DNA from: Termitomyces sp. T153
Lineage: Eukaryota; Basidiomycota; Agaricomycetes; Agaricales; Lyophyllaceae
Direction of reading: 5' to 3'
Length of the DNA: 64,000 bases
Assembly (NCBI GenBank): GCA_018296165.2
Contig: JACKQL020000019.1
Span: 248,001-312,000 of the forward strand
Shown piece by piece: positions 33,153-45,000 of this stretch (within the stretch, counting starts at the first letter, position 1; the number at the start of each line of letters is the position of its first letter). Under the pieces are notes generated by a model. The model was not told where the DNA came from. It ran no database searches and saw only the letters and a list, made by a program, of their open reading frames with translations. A program made the translations under genes and the position numbers.

Positions 33153-36100
33153 TTACAAACTTTGGCAAAGTGTGCAGTTGAGATGTAGACTAGTACGAAA
33201 GACGGCGGCTGTGGATAGGCAGCTGAGCGATGTGGGAAGTTTTCTAATCATCAAAACTTACGTAATGCAATGAGGACTATGAAAAGCGCAATGACAAGTA
33301 TGTAAATAATGCCGTACTTGACGACCTGACAACTCTCAGTATTATAGTGGACTCAACAAATGCCTAAAAAGAACCCACCAGCCAGCGGCGTTGCTTTTTT
33401 TGTTTGATTGAGTAGAGGGGAGCACGAATTTGTTTCGAGGGTCGGAGCCAGACTAAGAGACCAGTTAGCTGAAGAGCAACTAAAACGGAGATATCACAAA
33501 CTCACAAAGAATGGTCGCATGGAAGCGATCAAAATAAGGAATCAAGATAGGGGGTGTCAGCATGAACAAGAGCACATGTCCAAGAAGCAGGTCGGAGCCC
33601 CATAGAGAGAGCTCGATAATTTTGACCAGGAATTCGCGCGGAGGTTGAGACATGACGTGCGCACCAAGCCCGCGTCCATACCACCGACCGCTCCACCATG
33701 CACGGTTAGTTTCATCATGCTTAAATTCACGGGAAAGGAAAACTGCGATGAGAATCTTGTGAATCGCACGCTGTATAGCGATTACAGCGATGAGGCCAAG
33801 AACGGCATGCGACACGTCCCAAAGTTCGAGGAACCACTAGAAAAATATGACGTTTAATTATGGTGTTGTTTGATCTTGATTTACATCAGGGGAACGTGCA
33901 ACTTACAAGGAATTCAAAGAAACCAATCATCCCGATGGCACCAAGGATGTGAGCAATGAAAGCCATCATAGTTCCGAAATTCGGGAAAGTCGCTTCGAAC
34001 ATAGGGCCAAGGAAAAGGGAGAACAGGAAGAGCGTCAAAAGGACAGCTGCATTCCAAACGATAGGGCCGAGAGAAATGACAGCAATACGGATCAACGGGC
34101 TTGGAGGTTGCTTCCCATTAGATCCCGGGAAAGACTTGACGAACATGTAGGCAATGACGAACAGAATCGCCATGAAAACAGGGAAAACAACCTCGGAAAA
34201 CAGGACCGCACGCCACCCAGCACGTGGAACGTCACCAGATAGCTTTTCGGATGGGTGACCGAGCCTCTTCTTCTTATAACCGGTAATCATGGTCCGCGAA
34301 AGTCGACAATATCCAATCCACGAGTTATTGTGAGAGCGTGAATTGCCACGACACATCCATCTTAAGAATTCCCTGTCATGAAATAGTATTACTAAATCAA
34401 GTCGCTTATGTCAGGACGAGAGAGAAGTGGCTTACCTATAGTCGATGATGAAATCGGAGAAAACGAATTGGTGCGGATTGAAAAGGAAAGGAGCAAGACA
34501 TAGTGAAACGATTGAGATCCAGAAATAAATCAGATATGGTGTCCACAGCGTCAACGTGACATAGAGCAGGGAAATGAGTGTCCTCATCCCAAGGTAGATA
34601 CCTGGTCCCGCAAATCGAGAGAACAAGATGTTGAAATAAATCCTTGTTGTCGCAAATCCACGTCCTGTAGCGATGTACCGGGCACCACCAAGCGTCAAAT
34701 TGCTGAGGATCGAGTGGGTATAGATCTGAGTCGAAAAAATCTCGAAGACGGGAGACAGAGATCCAAATTGTTTCGCCAGACGTATGATGGCTTTGATTGT
34801 CCCTCGTTCCACCAGTTCTTTGTGAGCTATCAGTAAATACGTGTGAAGACGAGCTAGAACACATACCCTGAAGGAACAGAGGCAGAAAGGCAATCATGAA
34901 CACCAAGAAAATACTGATGATGCACCGCCTAATCCAGTCAAAGACAGGCACGAGATTATAGCACCCAGCCTGCCCGCCGAGAAACTGACCTACATCCGTG
35001 TACTTGCAGATCACGAGCTGTGAATTCAGGGTACCCAGGAACACAACTGCGCAAACATTCGATCAGTTACAAACCAAGACACGAGCCAAAAACGCATACG
35101 AGTGACGATGAAGATCTGAACCGAAAGAATGACGAGCATGTTGTTGATGTGGAACCCAGGATGACCGTAGTAGAACGTCAGGAACCGATCGATCGGCAGC
35201 TGTGTTCCCAAGTAATAATATTCGCGACTCAACATTTGCTCACCCATGCCCGTGCCAATCTTAGTCTGGAAGTTCAAAATCGTCCCAAACCCTAGATCTC
35301 TACCCTTGCCGCACTGGTAGTACTCCGTATGCTTGATCCGTGCACCTCGTCCAAAAGCATTCATGCCGGCGTAAATATCCTCGTTGAGATGCAAACCTTT
35401 TTGCGCCTTGGACACTCCACCACGCGTTGCCATGTAAAGCCCATTTAGAAAATCAGGGTGGCCATAATGAAGCTTGCCTCCAATCCATGCCATCGAACGA
35501 GCCGCCAGAGTACCGAACGTTTGTTCCTTCCCAGCCGCAAGATCACCCAGGATACCGATATTTTCCGAGAAGATATACTCGCGAGCACCGACAATGGCGA
35601 CAGGAGGCTTCTTAAAGTCTTTGTGTCCCCACTGCGCGTACGGGCTCTGTGTTGACACGGCGTACTCCTCGAACTCTCCAAGAATATTGCGGATCTTGAG
35701 ACACTCCTCGAGATAGTTGTCCTGATTAGCGTCGATGAGCTGTAGGTACTCTCCACGGTAGAAGATGATCGCATGGTTCTGATTGTCCGATTTACCGTCA
35801 CCAAGAATAGGATTTCCAGGAAGCTCGATGCGGAACTTGGGTCGGCGACGCCCTGTCTCAGGAATGAACTCGCTATGACCGTCGATGAGGGACGAGAAGA
35901 TACGGGGGTCGCCGCCCTCCTTGCGGGGAGGCTCTTCTTCGAGGTAGGCGATCTGTAGGTCAGGGTAGGCTCGCAACAAAAATTCTGCATTCTCATGCTC
36001 CTCCTTGTTGAACTTGGAATAACGCTGCATGGACACCAAGAACTTGAACTTGCGACGTGCCATGCGTTCGAGCTCACGCTCAAGTTTATCCGTGTTACCA

Positions 36101-39100
36101 CCGAAGAGCTGAACAACCTCAGGGTTCTCTACTCGGTAGAGCAGCTTGATCGCCTTGGAGTAATTCATCATGCCCGAGACAGTCCGGTAGAGGGTCTGTG
36201 CACGGAGGGAGGCCCAGATTCGTGTACGAAGAGTGAACTCTGGCGCAGCGCTCTTGAAACCAATGAAGTAAAACGGCAGGTCGTCAGCCTTGGATGGACC
36301 CTTCTCATCGCCAGTGAAGGGATTTGGACCGTTGAACATCGCCGACTCCTCCGCAAGGATCTTAGTATCCTTGACGAAGTTCTCCCATTCGATTGGGTGC
36401 AGCTGCTTCAGATACTCCAAGAGGGTGACGCGAGTGTTCTGATCCTCTTCACGAATAATCTCACGTAGAGAAAGCAATGTCTAGAGAATAGTCAACACGG
36501 AACATAGCGACGTGAGAACGAAGAAGCGTACCTTCTCGCTGTAGTGAGGAGTTAGTACTGTAAACGTAGGCATAGCATCAACAGGTAGCGGCGCAGGAAT
36601 ATCCGTCGTCAAACTCTGCGCAAAGAATGATATCCGGCGTTCCGCTTCGCTTCCAGCAGGGAAGAACTCCCCTTTATTGGCCTTGTCACCCTGAGCGATA
36701 AAAAACGGAGGGGCACGCAGGGACCGTCTGCCACCAGCACCAGTGTCGACTTGGTGATAGAGCAGCTTCTGGACATGATCAATAGACAACAGGTGCTCCC
36801 TGTACATGGATATAATGATCGCGTTCCAAATTTGCGACACCAGGACCTGCGATACATACCATATCAACGATCAGACAGCGTAAGGTGAGTGTATCGAACA
36901 TGCCTTGGGCTTGTATTTGACCTCCATATCTCCTGTCGCCAACAATTTGGCATATATCCGCTTCGGGAGGCGTGTATAGATGTCCTTCCACGGTGTCCAA
37001 ATTGAGAGTCCCAGGCTGAACGACCTTCCGATACTGTACACAGTATTCCATATGATATACCAAAGGAACGTGTCCAGAAAGAATAGCACAAGATCCATAA
37101 TGTACATAATCGTCAGCGTAAACGCGGCCTGATTTGTGCAAAGATTGTTGCCAAAGTACTTGTCGTTGCACGCCTGTACTTTCATATGGACCATGACGCG
37201 TATCGGGTCCTTGAACGACAATGTCAGGAAGAAGTACGATTCCGTGAACTTGCAGCCAAAGACGAGGAACCAGAGGAAGATGGATCCGAGGCGCGGGGTA
37301 CGCTCAAGTGAGGGGTATGAAGCCGTGAATGTCTGGCTGGCGAGGTACTTCCGTGACTTGCCCGCGACTCGGTCGCCGAACATGCGCCCGGAGGGCATGA
37401 CGGCGAAGAGCAACGTCGCCGCAACAGAGATGAAAAACTGGACTATACCGAGGATGTATGCGAGTGAGCCACCAGGGCTTGAACCATGCTCAGCGATGGC
37501 GACGTAAATTGTAGGTCCACAAGTGAGCGCAAGGGTAATGAAGAGGAAAACGAGTCGTCGTGTGAGGTGTGATGAGTTGTTCCATGTTGTTGGTATATAT
37601 GAGAACTCTGCGAGGGTGGCACATATCATTATTACTGTTGCGACTGCTCCACCGAGAGCTGTGAAACTCCAAGTCAAGGCAGGTGATGGGGGGATAGTCT
37701 GATAAATCGTCGGCGAATTGAAGGCCGTGTAAAAGTAGTACATGGCGATGTGAATGACCCAAATCCGGTTAAAGTTGACGAGAAGATGACCGAAAGAACG
37801 TTTCTCATAATACGTCTTGAAAAAAGCTCTATCCCAGTCTACTTGATTAAATCTCATCCAGCGAGAGGCTGGTGCAAGATCCACAAGTCGTGTCTGTTCG
37901 TGCCTAGTCAGCCTCGGAGGGCACAAACATCTAGCAGGACGCACCTTGTCAACGAGAACGATCCGAGCAATGCCCTCGGGATACCAGAACAACTGATTGA
38001 CATCGTCATAGCCAATAATCTCATCGTGATCCTTCTCCTTTCTCACAAACTTCCCGTCAACAACCTCATATCCCTGGTCTCGTATGAATCGGTAAAGCGG
38101 CTTGACGACATTCTTCAGATAAAGTCCTTCTGGTACAGGTTCCACCCTATTCTGACAGTCTGGCGACCGATAGTAGTCGTCCGCGCACTTGAAAATGAAG
38201 CATAGACACTCGGGGACAAACCGCACCTGAGCGGCTTCACCCCAAAGCAGAAGGTATAGCGCAATCTGCCGTAGCCGATCATACTGTGACATATTATGCA
38301 TTGCCTGTCGCCAGCGCTCAAGAGCATTATTCAAAGATTTTTCGTGACTCGGTCTCTTGTCCTTGCCGCGCTTCGACTTTAGACGAGTAAGCCCGGGATT
38401 TTGTACATGCCCTACAGCATCGTCGAGGTCGAGCTGAGCAGCAAAATACCATTTGCGGTAATTGGCATTATGTCCACCGATGTAGTCCGCGTGAAGGGTG
38501 AGAAGGGCTTGATTCGGTGACATACGTGACGCCCGACTATCGAGCAGTTGCATCAAGAAGTCGAACTGCATCAAATTAGTTAGCACAGATCATTACTGAT
38601 GAGTGACGCGGGAAGGGAAGAAGGGAAGTCCTGAAGCGGTGTCGCCGGACGCCGACGCCTGCCTTGAGGTATATACAAGGTAGGAAACAGTATCGCCTGC
38701 GAGGAACGGTGGTACATCGGCGAGCCCACAAAGCCCCAGAATAATGACATATGTCACCGCTCCACAAGTTGCTAAGAATGGAAGAGGAGTTGCGCTGTGC
38801 GCAGCACTCATACCGCCCCCTCTTCGTAAGCGCAAAGAACAGGTCCATTCCCTAGCTTCAGTAACCCTCATGACAACTGGAAGCTCAACGACATGACACG
38901 AGGTACGCGCATGATGCATTGACAACCATATTAAGTCAAGTTCTCGCGGTGGCGAACAAACGCCGAAACGCAGCAACGAGCAGTACTCACCATATTTCGC
39001 ATTGAATCTCTCTGAAAACCAAACTTTTGAGTGAGGTCCAAGAAGATGTCTTCTATTTCTTCCTTGGAAAGGGGAATTTGACGTTCTGGACTCCATGCTG

Positions 39101-39546
39101 GATATGCCTCGCGGGCGCCTGCTGGACCGCCATAGTCCATGAACGTTGGTGTTGACGAGTCCGGCTGGCCCATGCGAGGCTGTCCGGCTGGCCCTATGGA
39201 CTCTGCGGAGGGTGTATACTTTTGCCCATAGACGTCAACGTCTGAATCGGTGTCTTGAGGTGCTGCAAGACAAAAGTGAGACGGCAAAGAAGGTCGTGCG
39301 CTGCGCATACTGACGATAAGGATCGTAGGTACCATTTTGGTCATAGAAATTCTGGTCGTTGAGGCCGGGGTTGCTGCTGTCGGAGGCGTAGGTATCACGA
39401 CGGCCATAGTCAGCATTGTCAGACTCGTTGTCGTAGTATCGTCGCTGGCTGTTGCTGTTACTAAAGGGGTCATGTTGGTTGTCCGTCGACGGGGGCGACG
39501 ACGAGGAGGGGTAACCGTCGTTGCTGGTGGGCCCCGTTCTGGACAT
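33153..39546 (-). CDS. FKS1: 1,3-beta-glucan synthase catalytic subunit, complete, 13 exons
   Basis: Plasma-membrane enzyme that makes cell-wall (1,3)-beta-glucan from UDP-glucose under Rho1 control (family knowledge). Exons: 39546-39315, 39262-38991, 38565-37945, 37893-36904, 36846-36532, 36480-35100, 35046-34867, 34817-34436, 34372-33907, 33836-33506, 33452-33379, 33325-33262, 33208-33153. Phases agree throughout, giving about 1787 residues, normal for basidiomycete FKS. Order: disordered N-terminus (residues about 1-140), FKS1 domain ([34 protein letters not shown]), first membrane block, large cytoplasmic synthase domain ([40 protein letters not shown]), then a C-terminal membrane block ending CTLCQSL. 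Introns are 47-70 nt except intron 2 (425 nt); intron 4 has a GC donor. The exon 1 donor is the least certain junction. Confidence 0.96.
36847..36903 (-). other. FKS1 intron 4 with GC..AG ends
   Basis: The exon before it ends GCCCAAG and the intron starts GCATGT. The acceptor is ATCGCAG followed by GTCCTGGTG. Only this junction joins KYKPK to VLVSQIWN in frame; the GT four bases further on would shift the frame. Confidence 0.7.
38566..38990 (-). other. FKS1 intron 2, 425 nt, unusually long
   Basis: Donor GTGAGT at 38990, branch-like CTAAC and acceptor ATGCAG at 38566. It joins DSMRNM to [15 protein letters not shown], which is contiguous in the family. A 167-codon - strand frame runs through exon 2 and the intron but its intronic part matches nothing I recognise. 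Confidence 0.75.
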
Positions 39547-41749
39547 CGTCGTGGATGGTGGTCAGAGGCGAACCGATGTTGTCGCTCGGAGAACCAACCC
39601 CTCACAACCCAAGCCAAACAGCACCGCCACTCGGTCGATCCCGCCCACTCAAAATCTGCAATGTCTCCGAACCAGTTTGCGACCTCGCTTGTGTCCCTTT
39701 TAGGACCTACCCTACATAGTCGACTTTCTTCTTGTCCGCAGCGTGCAACCCTATTTGGCACTGGCAGTTTCCCTCTTCTGTCTCCGTGAAGCCCGTCACT
39801 CGCTGACTCGTCTGCGCTTTCGAAAACTGTCCAACTTTCTACTCGATCACTATCATCACTCGTCGATCTACAGTCGATCTAGAAATTCTATTGTATCGTC
39901 CAAGTAGTGCCCGATACCGGCTTCTGTTTGTGGTTTCGAGCTGATCTCTCGAAAATTTACTCAGCTCGCTATATTGTTTGTAAGTATATAAGTAGCGAGT
40001 TAGCACGTGAGATTTATGAACGAATATTTCTTCTTGCGGCTATGACAGCCAGCACGGACCTCTGTTTGAACGAACACGTTAAGCATCATGAACACGAACA
40101 TTTCTGTTCGTTCGGATGTACTGCCGACCTTGTCGGGAAGGCTAAATAAAGTTCTGTAAGGACGCGATGCGCCCGTCATCACGAATCAATGTCTAGATGG
40201 TGGTATCATGTATACGTTCTCCAGTTGTGAAATCAACTTTACGCGCCTTGAGTCCCAAGCACCTTCAAGTATCAATACTAATGCAGCGGTAATTGTCGGC
40301 ATGTCGAACCTTGACGTATACCTAAAGCGACAATCTCCACTGATGACACGATACTATAGTCGCGGTCGACGCAAGGTTAACCTTTCTTCACTGGCCCGCG
40401 CTGTCAACCAAGTCCGAATCCATCCGTTAGAAGATCTAATGTCAGTTTCTTCAATCCTCTTCTATGCTCAAGCAGGCTGAAAACCTCCATTGGTTACGGC
40501 TCTTAGGGATACCGACAACCATTCAACTAGATCTGCCACGTTCCAAGAATACTGTCACTCCGCATCATCTTAGCCTAACCCGGTATAGCAAACAACACAG
40601 CGACTCCTTTGACAAAACCAAAAAATCACAGTGAAATAGTCAGCTTCAACAAAAACAATGACACTGACAAAAAATAACAGAACTTTCCCCAGTCCAACAG
40701 ATGATCGGTCAGCTGTGCGTATTCAACGCGTACGCCCGTTTCAACGCCTCGTGAGAGAAGTCCTATCCCGTTGTCGACGGCGTGTGCTCCAAAGTCCGTG
40801 CGCACATCACGGAGTTCTTGTCCTGTCTCATTGGGCTATCGGCGAGTTCGACCTGCCTATCACCGGCCCCGAGTCAACGCACCCCGACATTCCCAAGAAG
40901 ACCGATGTCGAGGCCGAGGTGTCGTCATCGGTGTCGTCTCGCCAGCGACATGATAATATATCAGGGACCCAAGAGAGTTGAATCGGTTCGCTGAACAAGA
41001 AATGGTGCAATGGGGGCAATAGAATTGATGAAGAGGTATGTGTGGAGCTGTCGATTAGACGGTAGGCATTAAAGAGGTAGGCTTCGAGATTATACGGAAT
41101 ACTTGAGATGTGACCTTTCATGAGGGCGCAACAGAGTTCACGATTGGAAAGGACGAAGGCCTTGAAAGAGCCTCCGGCGGGTGAAGGCAGCAGTCGGATG
41201 CTTGGTTCCCAAGGGCTCTATATATGTTGTATCTATCCGCTATGCTTGTGCATACTTAGTTTACCGGGATTCCATTACCCGTCTACATTTCAAAGGATCT
41301 GTGGCGCTGCGTTATGTAAACATTTCGGCCATTTCTGGAATTTCTCTCATCGATGTCTCCGAGTCACACTCCGAACAGAGTTGAAATTCCAACACGATAA
41401 CCCTAATTGACTTTTTCTTAATCCTCGTCCTCAGAACAAGATATCAAGCCTCAAATAAGCCCATTCAGCTTGCAAAGAGAGCCCGCTCAATATAATTTGA
41501 GTGATGTATATTTAGTACTTCAGCAAGAAAACAAAATAAATTCCAACTTTCGACGCTTTTTCACAGGTACCTTAGTGCAATGATTCCATCGAAATCAGAA
41601 AAAGTCCACTTGTCCTTCCGCATTTGGGGGATACCGAGACGAGGTGTCCAAAGGGTGGTAAATGACAGGTCGACGAGCGCTTTCATCGTCCATTGTGGCT
41701 TGTGCAAACGTATCGATACTGACCTTTTCCTAATGTATTGAACTCACTC
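39547..41749. other. FKS1 upstream region and unassigned sequence
   Basis: 39547-39900 is the probable FKS1 5' untranslated region and promoter. The rest has normal CpG but no gene I can support. Frames at 40658-40981 (+) and 40828-41121 (-) overlap each other; neither has a recognisable motif. No tRNA-like fold was evident by eye. Confidence 0.45.
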
Positions 41750-43230
41750 GTGCTGCGACGAAGCATCAGTCCCATTTCGGACAATATGGCTGCATGTGGA
41801 TCCATACCTCCAGTCATTCTTGAATACCGATGCTGTCTCAGCTTTATATTTCCCATTCGTTCCTCTGGATCAGAACAAACCAGCTAGATATATTTCGTGA
41901 ATGGTGGAATGAGCTAGCAGACGGAGATGGACAAACCCCCTGATAACGGCGATTGCACGTCTTCGGACATTCCTTCAAATGGTGGGTAAGACACTTCGAT
42001 AGTCTGGTATGCGGCATATCGAATGACGTTTCTGTATCTTTTGAACATTGGTCTGTGCTAATGGAAAGAATTCCCGATTCAATCAGTAACAAATCCATCT
42101 GAACACCAACCGACCTTATGAGTCATCGACTCCAACTCATACACAATCCAGCCCAAAGACCAGTAATCCACCGCTATAGAGTAGGGTTCTTGACGGCGTC
42201 CTACTGTAAGTTTGATGATCTCGGGAGCCATGTAAGGCCAGGTACCTGTGATGTCGCTGGATTGCAGGTCGTCTATATTGACTCTGTCACCTGGATGGAT
42301 GAACGTAGACACGAGAAAAACTGCCGATGCGAACGTTGTAGTGTCCATCGAGGAGAATGTTCTCCGGAGGAATGTCCCTGTGAACATAACCTGTTATAAG
42401 GATGTGTGGAAGTGCATAATAAAGACTGTAGTCATATTGTTTCACCATCTGTGCTATCCATTGTCGTTTGAAGACCTGTCGTTCGTCATGATCTTTCACT
42501 AGAATATCAGACAGATTCCAAGGAAGAAAGTCCTATGCATCCCTTGTCAGCCGATTCAGAGATTCTATCAAATTGCTAACCATGAGGAAGACAACGTGGT
42601 CTGGAGTTTCAAATGATATCTCAACTATATGATAAATCCTTTTCCCAATGCACGGCTTTTCTCTACCTTCTGGTAAGCGTCAAGCTCGTTCAACACCACA
42701 TGTTCCAAATCCTCCTCCTCGATATTCTTCTTTCCGAAAATCTTGAGCGCGACAATCCGCCCACAGAACCGACCTGTAATCCACTGCAGATGCAACTCCC
42801 TCGCGGCGAGAACCTCTCCGCAACCTTCTTCATTGAGATGGCAGATACGTGCATATGGACTTGGACTAGGATCGCGAACTAGCTCAATGCCAATGACGGA
42901 TCGAGGTTGTTTTTCTGAAGCAGCAATCGTAGACTTGGGGTTATCCAGCCGAGGTCTCTCGGTTGAGGCAGACCCACAGAGATTAACAACTTATTTTGTT
43001 GAGGGGCTCGCAGGGCAAGATGCAACACTCCCATTGTTTAGAGGGGCAGCGTGAGAGCTCCGACTACGGTCACCGCTACTATTTGTAATGTGCAAAAGTG
43101 CAACTTGTTTTCGAGAGCTGTCCCTTGGAGGCGTCAAGAATACGTGAGGTGATAATCTACCGTTTTCTGAGTTCATCGTATACGAGTAAGTACCTTGGAA
43201 TATGTTATCACGATTCTGTTTGTTTTTCAT
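41750..43230 (-). pseudogene. Protein kinase-like gene, probably dead or a pseudokinase
   Basis: Broken - strand frames follow the kinase fold. An N-terminal extension runs from ATG at 43230, then a stop TAA at 42991-42993 falls in an otherwise continuous frame, followed by EGCGEVLAARE and IVALKIFGKKNIEEEDL (the lysine of subdomain II). Next are FKRQWIAQMVKQY, VHRDIPPENILLDG (42382-42343; HRD kept, the usual lysine replaced by proline), RIGSFSR where DFG should be (42325-42317), TGTWPYMAPEII, then VDYWSLGWIVYELE. A C-lobe remnant CSDPEERMGNI with a nearby HRYSRMTG segment lies at about 41850-41780. CpG is normal, so decay here is not the transposon type. Some stops could be introns; the DFG loss cannot be explained that way. 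Confidence 0.6.
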
Positions 43231-43871
43231 ACAATGAAAGCCAGGGCCATTAACATGACAAAGAATGCTTTAGACGGTGTCGACTGTCATGGGCATGCCA
43301 CCATAACAATGAACATATGCAGGTATTTGACTGGTGGCACAAGGGGTACAACTCACCTTTATCTGCAACCCACTCATAGAGATCTTAGTATAAACAGGTT
43401 ATAATTACATCACTGGACTCCTGGTATTAAGTGTAATTCATCGGTGACCACCAATCAGTGTCTCAACACCATAGTATTCATAGTGCTCAGGAGATGTTGG
43501 AAGGCGCTGATGATGATGTCGGCAACGCCCGAGTTTTCATTTTTGATGTTTTCAACCTGGCGCTCAATTTGTACTGGGGGCACTCTCGTGACCCCCTACG
43601 CGGCCGCAACTCGACAGGTCACAGAGTGTCACCTCGCCTGACCATAAGCGACGAATGCCGCTTTCAATCTCCGTCGGCTCTACCATGCAATCGTCGCCCT
43701 CTGGAGACGAGTTAGAACTCAAAGTTCAATCCCAGATCCTAGAAGAATGTAATGGTAGCTGTCCATTAAATATGATCAAAGACACTTTCATGGTTTGATC
43801 TTCCTGAAAGTTGTCTAAGAAAGTTTGACTCAGTATGGTTGTAAGAGATTTTCCATTTAGATATATATGTA
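43231..43871. other. Unassigned sequence left of the Tc1-like element
   Basis: Overlapping + strand frames at 43444-43715 have no recognisable content. The switch from normal to low CpG lies near 43720. Confidence 0.4.
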
Positions 43872-45000
43872 CAGTGGCTAAAAAAAAACTGTCCCAATGT
43901 TTTATACTTTTTGAAAGATGATATTGGGATGAAGGATTGGAAGTACCTAAAATTCTGTTTATATCATGTAAAGTACAGTGGTTCAAAAAACTGTTCCAAT
44001 GTTTGATACTTTTTGAAAGATGACATTGGCATGAAGGATTGGAAGTACCTAAAATTTCATGTAAAATACTATGGCATTGTAGCTACAAATTGCATTTAGG
44101 CTTATGTAATTTGAGTCAAAACCAACAGAGTAATGGCCATTTGAAACTCATTGGGACAGTTTTTTGAGCATCTCTAATTTAGTATTTAGTAGTGTTTATG
44201 TCCTCTATTTGCCTTACTAACTGCTTGAATCCTTCTAGGCATGCTTTCTATCAGTCTTTGGCATACCTCTGGTGGTATTTCATCCTGCTCCTTTGAAACC
44301 CTCTCCCACAATTCATGCACACTATGAAGAGGTGTTTCATACTGCCTGAACTGCTCCTTGAGGTACTCTCAGAGGTGTTCAATGGGGTTAACATCAGGGC
44401 ATTGGGCTGGCCACCAGAGGACATCAAAGCTGTTGTCCCCTCTTGGAGTTGTGTTTGGGGTCATTGTCCTGTTGAAAGTAGGAGGCACCCTCCTCCATCT
44501 CCAACTTCTCAAAGCTCTCCTTTGCTCCATCATCCAAAATTTCACAGTACTGCTCTGCATTCATGATCCCCACCACCTCTACCAGCTTTCCTACCCCATT
44601 CCAACTCCTATTACCATGAGATTATTCCCTCATCTATGTTTCACAGTAGGTGTAGTAGTTAGGTTTAAAATGCTTCTCCTTGTAGCTTCCACACATACTG
44701 CTTCCCATCTGACCCAATCCTGTGAATCTTTGTCTCATCTGTCCACAACACTCTTTTCCAGTCCTCCACAGTCCAGTTCTGATGCTCTTGAGCCCATTCA
44801 AGTCATAGTTGCCAATGTCCAGCTTTGAGCATCAGAACTGTCCTCTTTGTAGCAGACCAATACCACTTCAGCACATTCTGGACAGTCTAAGTAGAGACAG
44901 GGTTGAAAATGATGTTGTTGATAAAATTGGTGGCCTGAGCAGCTGTATCGAGTACTTGAACCACTCCCAAATATAACCAAGCATGGTCACATGACTCTGT
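43872..45000 (-). mobile_element. Tc1/mariner-type DNA transposon remnant (DD34E family)
   Basis: The left end starts CAGTGGCTAAAAAAAAAC after a TA dinucleotide (43870-43871). - strand frames give a Tc1 transposase: EWAQEHQNWTVEDWKRVLWT then DETKIHRIGSDG (first catalytic aspartate in WTDE), a QDN-P-KH region decayed, then WPAQCPDVNPIEHLWEYLKE with the catalytic glutamate, and a C-terminus IESMPRRIQAVSKANRGHK near 44180. The DNA-binding half and right end beyond about 45000 are missing. The terminal sequence occurs as direct copies at 43872 and 43976 and inverted at 44149-44171. Confidence 0.82.

Noticed and set aside
38593..39096. 167-codon - strand frame spanning FKS1 exon 2 and intron 2
   Set aside because: Reads the exon out of frame and the intron; no recognisable domain.
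34000..39789. Long + strand and alternative-frame ORFs opposite FKS1 (for example 35445-36116 and 39337-39789)
   Set aside because: Shadows of a GC-rich conserved coding sequence; no motif of their own.
40020..40150. Histidine-rich peptide (KHHEHEHFCSFGC) in a + strand frame
   Set aside because: Arises from an imperfect inverted repeat around GAACGAACA/TGTTCGTTC; no evidence of a gene.
40658..41121. Opposing 97-107 codon frames upstream of FKS1
   Set aside because: Mutually exclusive on opposite strands and neither has a known motif.
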